From Limnohabitans sp. TEGF004 (GTDB lineage Bacteria; Pseudomonadota; Gammaproteobacteria; Burkholderiales; Burkholderiaceae_C): 64,000 bases of DNA. Location: positions 2,418,001 through 2,482,000 of the forward strand of contig NZ_AP027056.1 in NCBI RefSeq assembly GCF_027924965.1, given 5' to 3'. Below are positions 31,246 through 39,442 of the stretch, in pieces. Position 1 is the first letter of the stretch. The number at the start of each line of letters is the position of its first letter. Position numbers and translations under genes: made by a program. The notes beneath the pieces are model-generated. The model did no database searches. It worked only from the letters and a program-made list of their open reading frames with translations, and was not told the DNA's origin.

Positions 31246-32145
31246 ATGATTGACTTGAGCTTTGACGATTTGCGGCTGTTTTCACGCGTGTCTGCGCTGG
31301 GTACGTTGTCAGCTGTCGCCCGCGAGCGCAATGCACCGGTTAGTCAAATTTCACGCGGACTACAACGCATCGAAGCAGCCTACGGCACGCAGCTGGTGCT
31401 TCGAACAACGCACGGTTTATCGCTCACCCCCGAAGGGGAAATTCTGCAAAGCTACGCCATACGCATCTTGGGTGAAGTGGATGCGATGGATGCTGAGTTC
31501 GGACAAGTACGCGAAAAAGTTTCGGGCTTGGTACGCGTCAGCATGAGTGCGGTCATTGCTCAGCATTTGCTGGTCGACAGCTTGCCGCTTCTGCACGTTG
31601 CTCATCCGAATTTGCGTGTGGACTTTCGCGTGGATGACGCCCTGGTTGATATGGCACGTGATGGCATTGACATCGCCATCCGTACGGGAGAGCCTCACTC
31701 TGACACGTTTGTTGTGCGCCGTATCGGCCAACTGACACGACGCCTCTATGCAAGCCCCAACTACATCAAACAACGAAGCATCCCTTTATCTGTGGACGAG
31801 TTAAGGCATCACGCCCTAATTGCCAACAGCCAACACGAGCACTTGAATGTGTGGCAATTCAAGAATTCGACACCTATTCACGCCGAAGGTCCTTTCAGTG
31901 CAGATAACACCGCCACGGTTGCCTCTATGTGCATCGCAGGCCTAGGCGTTGCACGCATCACCTCGGTCGTTGCAACACCCTTGGTCTTACAGGGGAAACT
32001 TGTTGCCATCCTGCCTGAGGAGGTGGACGAGGCACCCATTCCTTTGAGTGCCTTTATGCTCGCCGGGCGCCACCGCCTGCCTAAAATTCGCGCCTGCATT
32101 GACCACTGGGCTCAGTGGCTGCACAACACATCACCGACATGCTGA
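31246..32145 (+). CDS. LysR-family transcriptional regulator
   Basis: The 299-residue protein has an N-terminal winged helix-turn-helix (FSRVSALGTLSAVARERN through about residue 65) and a C-terminal co-inducer domain of the periplasmic-binding type. It diverges from the small-protein/tautomerase pair, with two inverted repeats between, the classical layout in which a LysR protein controls itself and the divergent operon. Its inducer is unknown. Its stop overlaps the pgpA start by 7 bases. Confidence 0.93.
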   Translation: MIDLSFDDLRLFSRVSALGTLSAVARERNAPVSQISRGLQRIEAAYGTQLVLRTTHGLSLTPEGEILQSYAIRILGEVDAMDAEFGQVREKVSGLVRVSMSAVIAQHLLVDSLPLLHVAHPNLRVDFRVDDALVDMARDGIDIAIRTGEPHSDTFVVRRIGQLTRRLYASPNYIKQRSIPLSVDELRHHALIANSQHEHLNVWQFKNSTPIHAEGPFSADNTATVASMCIAGLGVARITSVVATPLVLQGKLVAILPEEVDEAPIPLSAFMLAGRHRLPKIRACIDHWAQWLHNTSPTC

Positions 32146-32627
32146 ACCGCCGCTTTCTACTCTCACACCCAGCGCACTTCATCGCGCTTGGCGCAGGCTC
32201 AGGCTTGTCGCGTTTGGCACCAGGCACAGCAGGCACCTTATGGGCATGGGCCGTGTTTTTGCTCTTGCAAATTTGGCTGACCCCGCTACAAATGGGCGTG
32301 CTGATTGCCGCGTCCACGCTGGTCGGTTGGTGGGCTTGCACCATCACCGCACAGCACATGGGCGTGGCTGATCCCGGCGCGATTGTGTGGGACGAGGTGA
32401 TTGCGTTTTGGTTGGTGCTGTGGCTGGTGACGCCCACGACGTTTTGGGGCCAACTGAGCGCGTTTGTGTTGTTCCGCTACTTTGATGCAGCCAAGCCTGG
32501 CCCTGTACGTTGGGCCGACAGCTTGTTCAAAGGGTTTGGTTGGTGCGGAGGCTGGGGCATCATCTTTGATGACTTGGTGGCTGCGTTTTGTACCTTGTTG
32601 GTCATCGCCATTTGGAGGTCGCTATGA
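32139..32627 (+). CDS. pgpA: phosphatidylglycerophosphatase A
   Basis: PgpA dephosphorylates phosphatidylglycerol phosphate in the inner membrane. The 162-residue protein has the motif GSGLSRLAPGTAGTLWAW, DPGAIVWDEVIAFW with acidic catalytic residues, and about four membrane helices. The ATG at 32139 overlaps the LysR stop; a GTG at 32115 would add 8 residues. The stop overlaps the next gene by 4 bases, so pgpA and pncC are coupled, the usual pair. Confidence 0.93.
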   Translation: MLNRRFLLSHPAHFIALGAGSGLSRLAPGTAGTLWAWAVFLLLQIWLTPLQMGVLIAASTLVGWWACTITAQHMGVADPGAIVWDEVIAFWLVLWLVTPTTFWGQLSAFVLFRYFDAAKPGPVRWADSLFKGFGWCGGWGIIFDDLVAAFCTLLVIAIWRSL

Positions 32628-33139
32628 GTTCACATTCTTTGACAGAGCAACTGGCCGACGTGCTGCAACAACACGGCTGGATGTTGGCCACGGCGGAGAG
32701 CTGCACAGGCGGCATGATCGCCGCCAACTGCACTGATTTATCAGGCTCAAGCAATTGGTTTGAACGCGGCTTTGTGACCTACTCCAACGAAGCCAAGCAC
32801 GACATACTGGGCGTGGACTCGGCCTTGATTGCTGAGCATGGCGCAGTGAGCGAAGCTGTGGCGCAAGCCATGACGCTGGGTGCGATGCGCCGCTCACATG
32901 CGCAAGTGACATTGGCCGTTACCGGCGTTGCAGGCCCGACAGGTGGCTCAGTGGATAAACCCGTTGGCACAGTTTGGTTTGCATGGGCGACACCCAGTGA
33001 TGCGGGCCCCACACTGGGGGCAGAAACAGCATGGGTCAAAACCGAGGTGATGCACTTCAGCGGTGACCGTGCTGCCGTGCGCGAAGCGGCCACACAGCAT
33101 GCATTAAAAACTTTGCTGGATTTGCTGCAACAGCACTGA
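32624..33139 (+). CDS. pncC: CinA-family nicotinamide-nucleotide amidohydrolase
   Basis: PncC deamidates nicotinamide mononucleotide to nicotinic acid mononucleotide in NAD recycling. The 171-residue protein corresponds to the C-terminal CinA domain alone, with the motif ATAESCTGGMIAA near residue 24 and GVAGPTGGS. The ATG at 32624 is preceded by GGAGG and overlaps the pgpA stop (ATGA). The 44 bases after it contain no clear terminator. Confidence 0.93.
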   Translation: MSSHSLTEQLADVLQQHGWMLATAESCTGGMIAANCTDLSGSSNWFERGFVTYSNEAKHDILGVDSALIAEHGAVSEAVAQAMTLGAMRRSHAQVTLAVTGVAGPTGGSVDKPVGTVWFAWATPSDAGPTLGAETAWVKTEVMHFSGDRAAVREAATQHALKTLLDLLQQH

Positions 33140-33183
33140 AACATGCACGCGCTTCACATGGCGCTTAAAGCGTTGTCGTCTTT

Positions 33184-33642
33184 TTAAGCAGGCAATGCAG
33201 CAGGAAACGCTTTACCCACCGCCACACCCAAGCGCGCCATGCGGTTGCGCATGGTCAACACCGCTTTGTCTTTGCTGATGAGTTGAGTTTGGTGTTGTGC
33301 TGCCAAGTCGATGAATTTTTGGTCATCGCCGTCTTTGCACACATAAAGTGCTTTGGCGGCGATAGGCATGAGCTGCACATGTGCATCAAACTGCGCCAAG
33401 ATATTTTCAGCCGTGAGTTGACTGAACGCCAAGCGCTTGACGATGTGGGTGTAGGCCAACACGCGCTCAAGCTCGTCACGCATGACTTGCGTGGCCAGCC
33501 ATTGCACCGACTTTGTTTCAAGCGCCTCAAGCAATGCAGGCGTAGCCACATCTTTGTAAAGCCACAGGTCGAGCACGATGTTGGTGTCGAGCACCACACG
33601 CACAGGTGCTGCAGTCTCACCCGCAGTCAACGCGACGCTCAC
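33184..33642 (-). CDS. PIN-domain protein, putative toxin without adjacent antitoxin
   Basis: The 152-residue protein has the PIN fold's acidic pattern: VLDTNIVLDLWL near residue 17, a central RDELERVL, and GDDQKFIDLA with LISKDKAVL near the C-terminus. It resembles the 'putative toxin-antitoxin component, PIN family' group of RNases. It starts with GTG, overlapping the rlmL stop by 4 bases. No antitoxin gene lies beside it on either side, so it may be an RNA-processing nuclease co-expressed with the rRNA methyltransferase rather than a toxin. Confidence 0.8.
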   Translation of the reverse strand: MSVALTAGETAAPVRVVLDTNIVLDLWLYKDVATPALLEALETKSVQWLATQVMRDELERVLAYTHIVKRLAFSQLTAENILAQFDAHVQLMPIAAKALYVCKDGDDQKFIDLAAQHQTQLISKDKAVLTMRNRMARLGVAVGKAFPAALPA

Positions 33643-35066
33643 GACTGCGCTGGCCCGTTGCCCTCGGTGGGCTGAGCATCATTGGGCTTGTTGCGCATCG
33701 AGCCCGCACGCAAGTCAAAGCGGAACATGCGGCACTCAATCGGGCCGTTCCACATGGGTACGCGGCGTGACTCCTTGAAGCGCATGCGGCTTGGCAACTT
33801 GAGATCAGGCGTCAACATCCATGCGGTCCAACCTGCATAGTTCTTTTTCCAGTGGCTGGCGAGCTGCGCAAAGAAATCGCCGCCGTCTTCGGTTTGTGCG
33901 ATGTCGCGTGCGCCAAAGCGCGGCACGTCGTCCCGCAGCATGCCGTTGCTATTTCCACCACCATGCGCTTCGTCATCAAAACCGGCATCGCCGTTTTGAT
34001 TCACATCTTCGTAGGGCGACACATATTCGGTGGGCGGTGAGTAGCGCGCACGGCGGGCTGCACCCGCAATACCAGCGGCTTCGATACGTTCGCCATAGGG
34101 TGGATTAACCAACATCACGCCCGGCACATCGCTGGGGGGCATACGTTGCAATGCGTCACCACCGCGCAACTGCACGGCATGGGCAACGCCACCGCGCTCA
34201 GCGTTGCGTTGTGCAAAGTCGACCATACGGAAGGCCACATCACTGCCAAACACTTCGGCACGCGGCTCGCACTCTTTGGCGCGGGCGTTGTCCACCAAGC
34301 CGTGCCATACATGCTCTTGGTAGGGAATGAGTTTTTGGAATCCAAATTTGCGCATAGAGCCCGGCGCGATGTTGCAGGCAATTTGCGCCGCTTCAATCGC
34401 GATGGTGCCGCTGCCGCAGCATGGGTCATACAGCGGCACACCTTGGGCGACGAGGCCATCGGGGTTGGCGGCGGTGCCATCGCCTTGGCTCCAGCCACTT
34501 GCGGCCAACATGGCAGCAGCGAGGGTTTCTTTCAACGGCGCATCGCCTTTGTCAGCGCGCCAGCCGCGTTTAAACAAAGGCTCGCCCGAGGTATCGATGT
34601 AGAGCGTGCAGCTCTCTGTGGTCAGGTGGGCGTAGATGCGTGCATCGGGCCACTGCGTGTTGACATCAGGGCGCACGCCAAACTTGTGGCGGAAGCGATC
34701 AGCCACCGCATCTTTGATTTTGAGCGCCGCAAAGTTCAGACTCTTCAAAGGGCTGTGCTGCGCGGTGATTTCAATCTTGAAGGTTTCTTTGGGTGAGAAC
34801 CACAGCTCCCAAGCCACTTCACCCGCAGCGCGGTACAGGTCTTCTTCTTGGCGGTACTGGGTGTGCGACAACTCCACCAACACGCGCTGTGCCAAGCGAC
34901 TGTGCAGATTGAGCTGCAACACATCGCGCCACGAAGTGCGCACCATCACACCCGCACGAAAGGCGCGAATGTCGTCGTCACCCACACCAGTGATGCGACG
35001 CACTTCCTCGGCCAAATAGGATTCGACGCCTGCCGCACAGGGCAAGAAGAGATGTAATTGATTCAT
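33639..35066 (-). CDS. rlmL: 23S rRNA (guanine-2445-N2)-methyltransferase type, THUMP domain
   Basis: This is a class I SAM-dependent RNA methyltransferase: an N-terminal ferredoxin-like/THUMP region (residues 1-160), then the Rossmann domain with DPCCGSGTIAIEAA and the catalytic NPPYGER near residue 320. It corresponds to the RlmL half of the E. coli RlmKL fusion. Residues 336-396 form a Gly/Asp/Asn-rich segment between NPPYGER and DFFAQLASHW that looks disordered and lies where the family has only a short loop. It lies 8 bases downstream of rpoN. Confidence 0.88.
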   Translation of the reverse strand: MNQLHLFLPCAAGVESYLAEEVRRITGVGDDDIRAFRAGVMVRTSWRDVLQLNLHSRLAQRVLVELSHTQYRQEEDLYRAAGEVAWELWFSPKETFKIEITAQHSPLKSLNFAALKIKDAVADRFRHKFGVRPDVNTQWPDARIYAHLTTESCTLYIDTSGEPLFKRGWRADKGDAPLKETLAAAMLAASGWSQGDGTAANPDGLVAQGVPLYDPCCGSGTIAIEAAQIACNIAPGSMRKFGFQKLIPYQEHVWHGLVDNARAKECEPRAEVFGSDVAFRMVDFAQRNAERGGVAHAVQLRGGDALQRMPPSDVPGVMLVNPPYGERIEAAGIAGAARRARYSPPTEYVSPYEDVNQNGDAGFDDEAHGGGNSNGMLRDDVPRFGARDIAQTEDGGDFFAQLASHWKKNYAGWTAWMLTPDLKLPSRMRFKESRRVPMWNGPIECRMFRFDLRAGSMRNKPNDAQPTEGNGPAQS

Positions 35067-35074
35067 AGGATTCT

Positions 35075-36646
35075 TTAAAGCGCTTTGCGCAGTGTCGTGG
35101 GCGCAATACGCAGCGCCTCACGGTATTTGGCCACGGTGCGGCGTGCGCACTCAATGCCTTGCTCTTTGAGCATTTCGGAGAGTTGATTATCCGATAGCGG
35201 CTTTTTGGGGTTCTCGCTCGCCACAAATTGCTTGATGAGCGCGCGCACCGCTGTGCTGGATGCGTTGTTGCCGCTGTCGGTCTCTAGCCCCGAGCCAAAG
35301 AAATACTTGAGCTCAAACGTGCCAAAGGGCGTGCTCATGTATTTGTTGGTGGTCACGCGGCTGATGGTGGATTCGTGCAACCCCAACTCTTCGGCAATTT
35401 CGCGCAGCACCATCGGGCGCATGGCAAGTTCACCGTGGATGAAGAAGTTTTTCTGGCGCTCAGCAATGGCGTTGCTCACGCGCAAGATGGTGTCAAAGCG
35501 TTGCTGAATGTTTTTGATGAACCAACGCGCCTCTTGCAAGCGTTGTTGCAAGCCCGCATGGTTGTCGCCCTTGCCGCCTTTGAGGGCGTTGGCATAAATG
35601 TCGTGCACGCGCAAACGGGGCATCACATCGGGGTTAAGCGCGACCTTGAATTTAGGCGCGATGGTGGATTTGCCCACGCGGGTCACCAACACATCAGGCA
35701 CCACCACATGGCGCTCTACATCAGCAAAGCGGCGGCCTGGCTTGGGCTCTAAGCGACCGATCAGGGCAATCGCTACTTTGACGTTGGCTTCGCTGTCACC
35801 GACGATGACGGCGAGGCGTTTGAAATCGCGCTTGGCCAACATCTCCATCGGCTGCTTACACATAAGAATTGCCGTGTCGCGAATCTGCAATGCTTCTTCG
35901 CCTTTGGGCGTCAGCGCTTTGAGTTGCAGCGTCAAGCACTCGGCCAAATCGCGTGCGCCCACACCTACGGGCTCGAGGCTTTGCAACAGAGACAGAGCCA
36001 CTTGGAAGCGATGCTCCAGCTCTTCGATTTGCTCTTCGTCGTCCCCGCCCAAACCTTCGGCCAAGCTGCGCAAGGTGTCTTCAAGATAACCATCGTCGTT
36101 GAGGTTTTCAATCAAGTAGCGCAGCGCGGCCGTATCGGTGGGGCTGAGGCGCAGCGACAGCGCTTGGCGGTGCAAATGCGAGGTGAGCGACTCTTGCATG
36201 CGCGCCAGCTCAGTGGCATCGGCAGTGTCACTGTCAGCGGTGTTGTTGTTATTGCTGGCAGGGGCATCGCCGCCCCACTCGGAATCGTCGGCAGAAAACT
36301 CCACACTGCCATCGCCATCCCAACTTTCAGCAATGCCGTCCACGCTGGGTTCGGTATCGCTGGCCGTGTTATCTACGCTGATTTCAGACATGCCGCCGTC
36401 CATCGACGGCACTTCGCGCATGGGCTCAACCTCTTCGTCGCGGCTCGGTGTATCGGCTTTGTCGAGGCCAAACTCTTCGCGCGGGGCTTCTTCAAACTCT
36501 TTGTCGAGAAACGGGTTCTCGTCGAGCATTTGCTCAATCTCTTGGCTCAGCTCCAACGTCGACAACTGCAACAGTCGGATCGACTGCTGCAACTGGGGCG
36601 TGAGCGCCAGATGTTGGGAGACACGGAGTGATAAGCCTTGCTTCAT
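35075..36646 (-). CDS. rpoN: RNA polymerase sigma-54 factor
   Basis: Sigma-54 directs polymerase to -24/-12 promoters and needs AAA+ activators. The 523-residue protein has the glutamine/leucine-rich region I (MKQGLSLRVSQHLALTPQLQQ), an acidic region II rich in Asp/Glu/Ser, the core-binding domain, and the C-terminal RpoN box ARRTVAKYREAL. The ATG at 36646 lies 2 bases after the lptB stop; an in-frame extension to 36766 lies inside lptB and was rejected. Placement after lptAB is usual in proteobacteria. Confidence 0.96.
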   Translation of the reverse strand: MKQGLSLRVSQHLALTPQLQQSIRLLQLSTLELSQEIEQMLDENPFLDKEFEEAPREEFGLDKADTPSRDEEVEPMREVPSMDGGMSEISVDNTASDTEPSVDGIAESWDGDGSVEFSADDSEWGGDAPASNNNNTADSDTADATELARMQESLTSHLHRQALSLRLSPTDTAALRYLIENLNDDGYLEDTLRSLAEGLGGDDEEQIEELEHRFQVALSLLQSLEPVGVGARDLAECLTLQLKALTPKGEEALQIRDTAILMCKQPMEMLAKRDFKRLAVIVGDSEANVKVAIALIGRLEPKPGRRFADVERHVVVPDVLVTRVGKSTIAPKFKVALNPDVMPRLRVHDIYANALKGGKGDNHAGLQQRLQEARWFIKNIQQRFDTILRVSNAIAERQKNFFIHGELAMRPMVLREIAEELGLHESTISRVTTNKYMSTPFGTFELKYFFGSGLETDSGNNASSTAVRALIKQFVASENPKKPLSDNQLSEMLKEQGIECARRTVAKYREALRIAPTTLRKAL

Positions 36647-36648
36647 GA

Positions 36649-37431
36649 TCACATTCGGAAATGTTCGCCGAGATACACGCGTCGCACATCCGCGTTCTCG
36701 ATAATTTCGCGCGGCGTACCCTGCGCCAGCACACGGCCGTCGCTGATGATGCAGGCGTGGTCGCAAATGCCCAGGGTTTCGCGCACGTTGTGGTCAGTGA
36801 TGAGCACACCCATGCCACGCGCCTTCAAGAAACCAATGATGCGTTGAATTTCAATCACCGCAATCGGGTCAATACCTGCAAACGGCTCATCTAACAAAAT
36901 GAAGCGGGGGTTGGTCGCCAAAGCACGTGCAATCTCCACGCGACGACGTTCACCGCCCGACAGCGCCACAGAGGGCGAGGCACGCAAGTGGTCTACGCGC
37001 AACTCTTGCAACAGAGACGTCAAACGTTTTTCAATCTCGTCATGTTGCAGCGGCTTGCCGTTTTCGTCGCGTTGCAACTCCAGCACCGCGCGCACGTTGT
37101 CTTCCACATTCAGCTTGCGAAAGATGGAGGCTTCTTGCGGCAAATAACTCAAACCCAAACGCGAGCGGCGGTGAATCGGCAAATGCGCCACGGGCTGACC
37201 ATCAATCGTGATGCTGCCACCATCCGCACGCACCAAACCCACGATCATGTAGAACGAGGTCGTCTTGCCTGCGCCGTTGGGGCCCAGCAATCCCACCACT
37301 TCGCCTTTTTTCACCGAGATGGACACGTCGTGCACCACCTTGCGGCTGCCATAAGACTTTTGCAAATGACGTGCTTCTAAGCGACTCTCCGTCGTGTCAA
37401 CAGGGTGTGCAGGTGAAAGCGTTTCGATCAC
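36649..37431 (-). CDS. lptB: LPS export ABC transporter ATP-binding protein
   Basis: LptB powers extraction of lipopolysaccharide from the inner membrane together with LptF, LptG and LptC. The 260-residue protein has Walker [10 protein letters not shown], signature [12 protein letters not shown], Walker B FILLDEP and the switch histidine in ITDHNVRE. It overlaps lptA by 4 bases. Confidence 0.97.
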   Translation of the reverse strand: MIETLSPAHPVDTTESRLEARHLQKSYGSRKVVHDVSISVKKGEVVGLLGPNGAGKTTSFYMIVGLVRADGGSITIDGQPVAHLPIHRRSRLGLSYLPQEASIFRKLNVEDNVRAVLELQRDENGKPLQHDEIEKRLTSLLQELRVDHLRASPSVALSGGERRRVEIARALATNPRFILLDEPFAGIDPIAVIEIQRIIGFLKARGMGVLITDHNVRETLGICDHACIISDGRVLAQGTPREIIENADVRRVYLGEHFRM

Positions 37432-37985
37432 GGTTTTTTATCCAATGCTTTGCTGCGCGGTGACAAGACGGCTTTCACGCGACCACTGCTGGCCTTGCCA
37501 CCTTCTTCGCGCCCCTGACCGTCAATGGTGAACACATCGGTCAGGTTTTCATAAATGATGAGCTTGCCGGTCATCGTGTCGTTCAACACAGCGCCACGGT
37601 AGCGACGCACTTCGGCTTGGTCGATGAGTTTGATGCGATCCGCCTTGCCATCGAACTCGATGCGTGAGGCTTCGCCTTCCATGAATTCATCGTTGCCTTC
37701 ACGTTTTTGACGAAAGAAAGCACGCTTGTTCGCTTCGGGAAGGATGACGCCAAATTGATAACCATCGGCGTCTTCGCGCATTTCAATGCGGGTACCGCGC
37801 ATGACCATGGTGCCTCGGGTCAACACAGCGCGCCCCGTGAAGATGCTGACTTGGTTCAGCTCGTCGTGCACCAAATGATCGGCCTCAATGTTGGTGGGTT
37901 TCTCACGGTCTGCTTTTTCTGCGGACGCCGCTACCGGCACGATGGCCATCAGTAACGTGAGTAAGAAAGAAGCAAATGAAGTCAA
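37428..37985 (-). CDS. lptA: periplasmic LPS-transport protein
   Basis: LptA forms the periplasmic bridge that carries LPS to the outer membrane. The 185-residue precursor has a signal peptide ([16 protein letters not shown]) and the beta-jellyroll OstA domain with [19 protein letters not shown]. The likely start is TTG at 37985; the frame upstream is closed by a stop and has no ATG. The usual upstream neighbours lptC and kdsC are absent: 75 bases upstream lies dsbA instead. Confidence 0.9.
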   Translation of the reverse strand: MTSFASFLLTLLMAIVPVAASAEKADREKPTNIEADHLVHDELNQVSIFTGRAVLTRGTMVMRGTRIEMREDADGYQFGVILPEANKRAFFRQKREGNDEFMEGEASRIEFDGKADRIKLIDQAEVRRYRGAVLNDTMTGKLIIYENLTDVFTIDGQGREEGGKASSGRVKAVLSPRSKALDKKP

Positions 37986-38060
37986 GGCACGAATATTGCT
38001 CGTTAAGTTGATGGCATTCTAACCATCAAGATAGCAATTTCCGTGCTGACTTGGCAGGCG

Positions 38061-38717
38061 TTAGCGGCCGCGGCGCACTTCGCCAATCAAATACTCGGCA
38101 ACCTGCAAGGCACGATCCATGGTTTGGGTCAATGAGCCGTCTGTGTAAAAACGACCAGCCACGCCTAAAGCGGGCACGCCTTGAACCTTGAACGCCTCTT
38201 GCAACTGAGTCGCACGACGTGCCTTGGTGGCCACGCCAAAGCTGTTGAAGGTGTCAAGGAACTTCTTCTCAGGTAAACCATTTTTATTGGCCCAAGCCGC
38301 CAATGCGGGTGCTGTATTGAGCTGCTGACGCTCGGTATGAATGGCGTGAAACAACTTGCCGTGCATGGCGTCAACCATGTTGAGCGACTCAAACACGTAG
38401 TACGCACGTTGTTGCGCCTCAAAGTCGTCACGGAAACGCACAGGCACACGCACCACCACCACATCTTTGGGCGCCGCCTTGACCCAAGCAGCAAACTGAG
38501 GCTCAAAAGAATTGCAGTGCGGGCAGCTGTACCAAAAGAACTCGATCAACTCAATCTTGCCTGCACCCACATCGGTGGGCACACGCTTGTCGAGCGACAA
38601 ATAGTCAGTGCCTTCGACAGGCTTTTTAGCCGCAGGGCCTTGGGCTTGTGCAGCCAAAGGCAAACCAGTCACAGTAGCGGCACTGATGGCAGCCAAAGAA
38701 AAATCACGTCGTTTCAT
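38061..38717 (-). CDS. DsbA-type thiol:disulfide interchange protein
   Basis: DsbA introduces disulfide bonds into exported proteins. The 218-residue precursor has a thioredoxin fold with an inserted helical domain and the active site CPHC in FFWYSCPHCNSF, plus the cis-proline in VQGVPALGV. The signal peptide begins MKRRDFSLAA, with twin arginines in a Tat-like context. It follows the SPOR-domain gene by 18 bases in the argS-SPOR-dsbA run. Confidence 0.93.
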   Translation of the reverse strand: MKRRDFSLAAISAATVTGLPLAAQAQGPAAKKPVEGTDYLSLDKRVPTDVGAGKIELIEFFWYSCPHCNSFEPQFAAWVKAAPKDVVVVRVPVRFRDDFEAQQRAYYVFESLNMVDAMHGKLFHAIHTERQQLNTAPALAAWANKNGLPEKKFLDTFNSFGVATKARRATQLQEAFKVQGVPALGVAGRFYTDGSLTQTMDRALQVAEYLIGEVRRGR

Positions 38718-38735
38718 AGGTTGACCTCTTGGTGT

Positions 38736-39422
38736 TTAACGTTGCACCCGCACCATGGCGGAATCAATATGCGCAGCTTCGAGTTTGGCGCGCACGCGTT
38801 CGGCTTCGACTTTGTCGAGTGGGCCCACACGCACTCGGTAAACCGTACGACCGCCTTGGTCACGCTCGCTGATTTTGGCGTCTAAGCCCAGCAATGCGGT
38901 CTTGGCGCGTTGTGCTTGGGCTTCTTCATTGCTGCGGTAAGCACCGGCTTGAACGAAGTAAATGAACGGATCTGCAATGGCTGCTTTAGCCTCAGCGGTG
39001 GGTTCAGCAGCTTTGGGCTCAGGCGCTTTGGTTTCTGCGGGCTTGGCCTCAGGTGTTTTCACCTCAGGCTTGGCTTTGGCCTCTGGTTTAGGCTCGGCGG
39101 TTTTCGACTTGACCAAATCACCCAAAGGGTCTGCGCTCTTAGGATCGACTTTGACCGCAGCGTCTGGCTTAGGTTCAGTCTTCGGCTCGTCGGTTTTGTC
39201 GCCTGACTTGCTGCCCTTCTTGCCATACAACGGCGCGTTCGGGTCCCAGTCTTTGTTCTTTTCAGCTTCCGCTGCATCTTGGTCGGCAGAGCGCGTTTGG
39301 CCTTTGTTCATGAACGGCATCGGTACTTTGGTCACATACACCGCGACGCCCAAGGCCACGGCCAGGCCCACCACCAAACCAATGATGAAGCCCACCAAAG
39401 TGCTCCCGCGTTGCTGATTCAT
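38736..39422 (-). CDS. SPOR-domain membrane protein (FtsN-like)
   Basis: A 228-residue protein with one N-terminal membrane helix (TLVGFIIGLVVGLAVALGVAVY), a long Ala/Pro/Lys/Glu-rich linker of about 110 residues, and a C-terminal SPOR domain (FIYFVQAGAYRSNEEAQA through RVRVGPLDKVEAERV) that binds denuded septal peptidoglycan. Topology matches FtsN-type division proteins, though without an LEDE-type essential motif that I can identify. The ATG at 39422 has GGGAG upstream. It follows argS closely. Confidence 0.9.
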   Translation of the reverse strand: MNQQRGSTLVGFIIGLVVGLAVALGVAVYVTKVPMPFMNKGQTRSADQDAAEAEKNKDWDPNAPLYGKKGSKSGDKTDEPKTEPKPDAAVKVDPKSADPLGDLVKSKTAEPKPEAKAKPEVKTPEAKPAETKAPEPKAAEPTAEAKAAIADPFIYFVQAGAYRSNEEAQAQRAKTALLGLDAKISERDQGGRTVYRVRVGPLDKVEAERVRAKLEAAHIDSAMVRVQR

Positions 39423-39442
39423 GCTCAAAGTCTCCCGTCCCA

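Noticed and set aside
33140-33183. Possible terminator between pncC and the PIN gene
   Set aside because: The only stem is about 5 bases with almost no loop, and the T-run is offset; too weak to call.
33184-33642. Toxin-antitoxin module
   Set aside because: No antitoxin-like gene lies on either side of the PIN gene, so a complete module is not supported.
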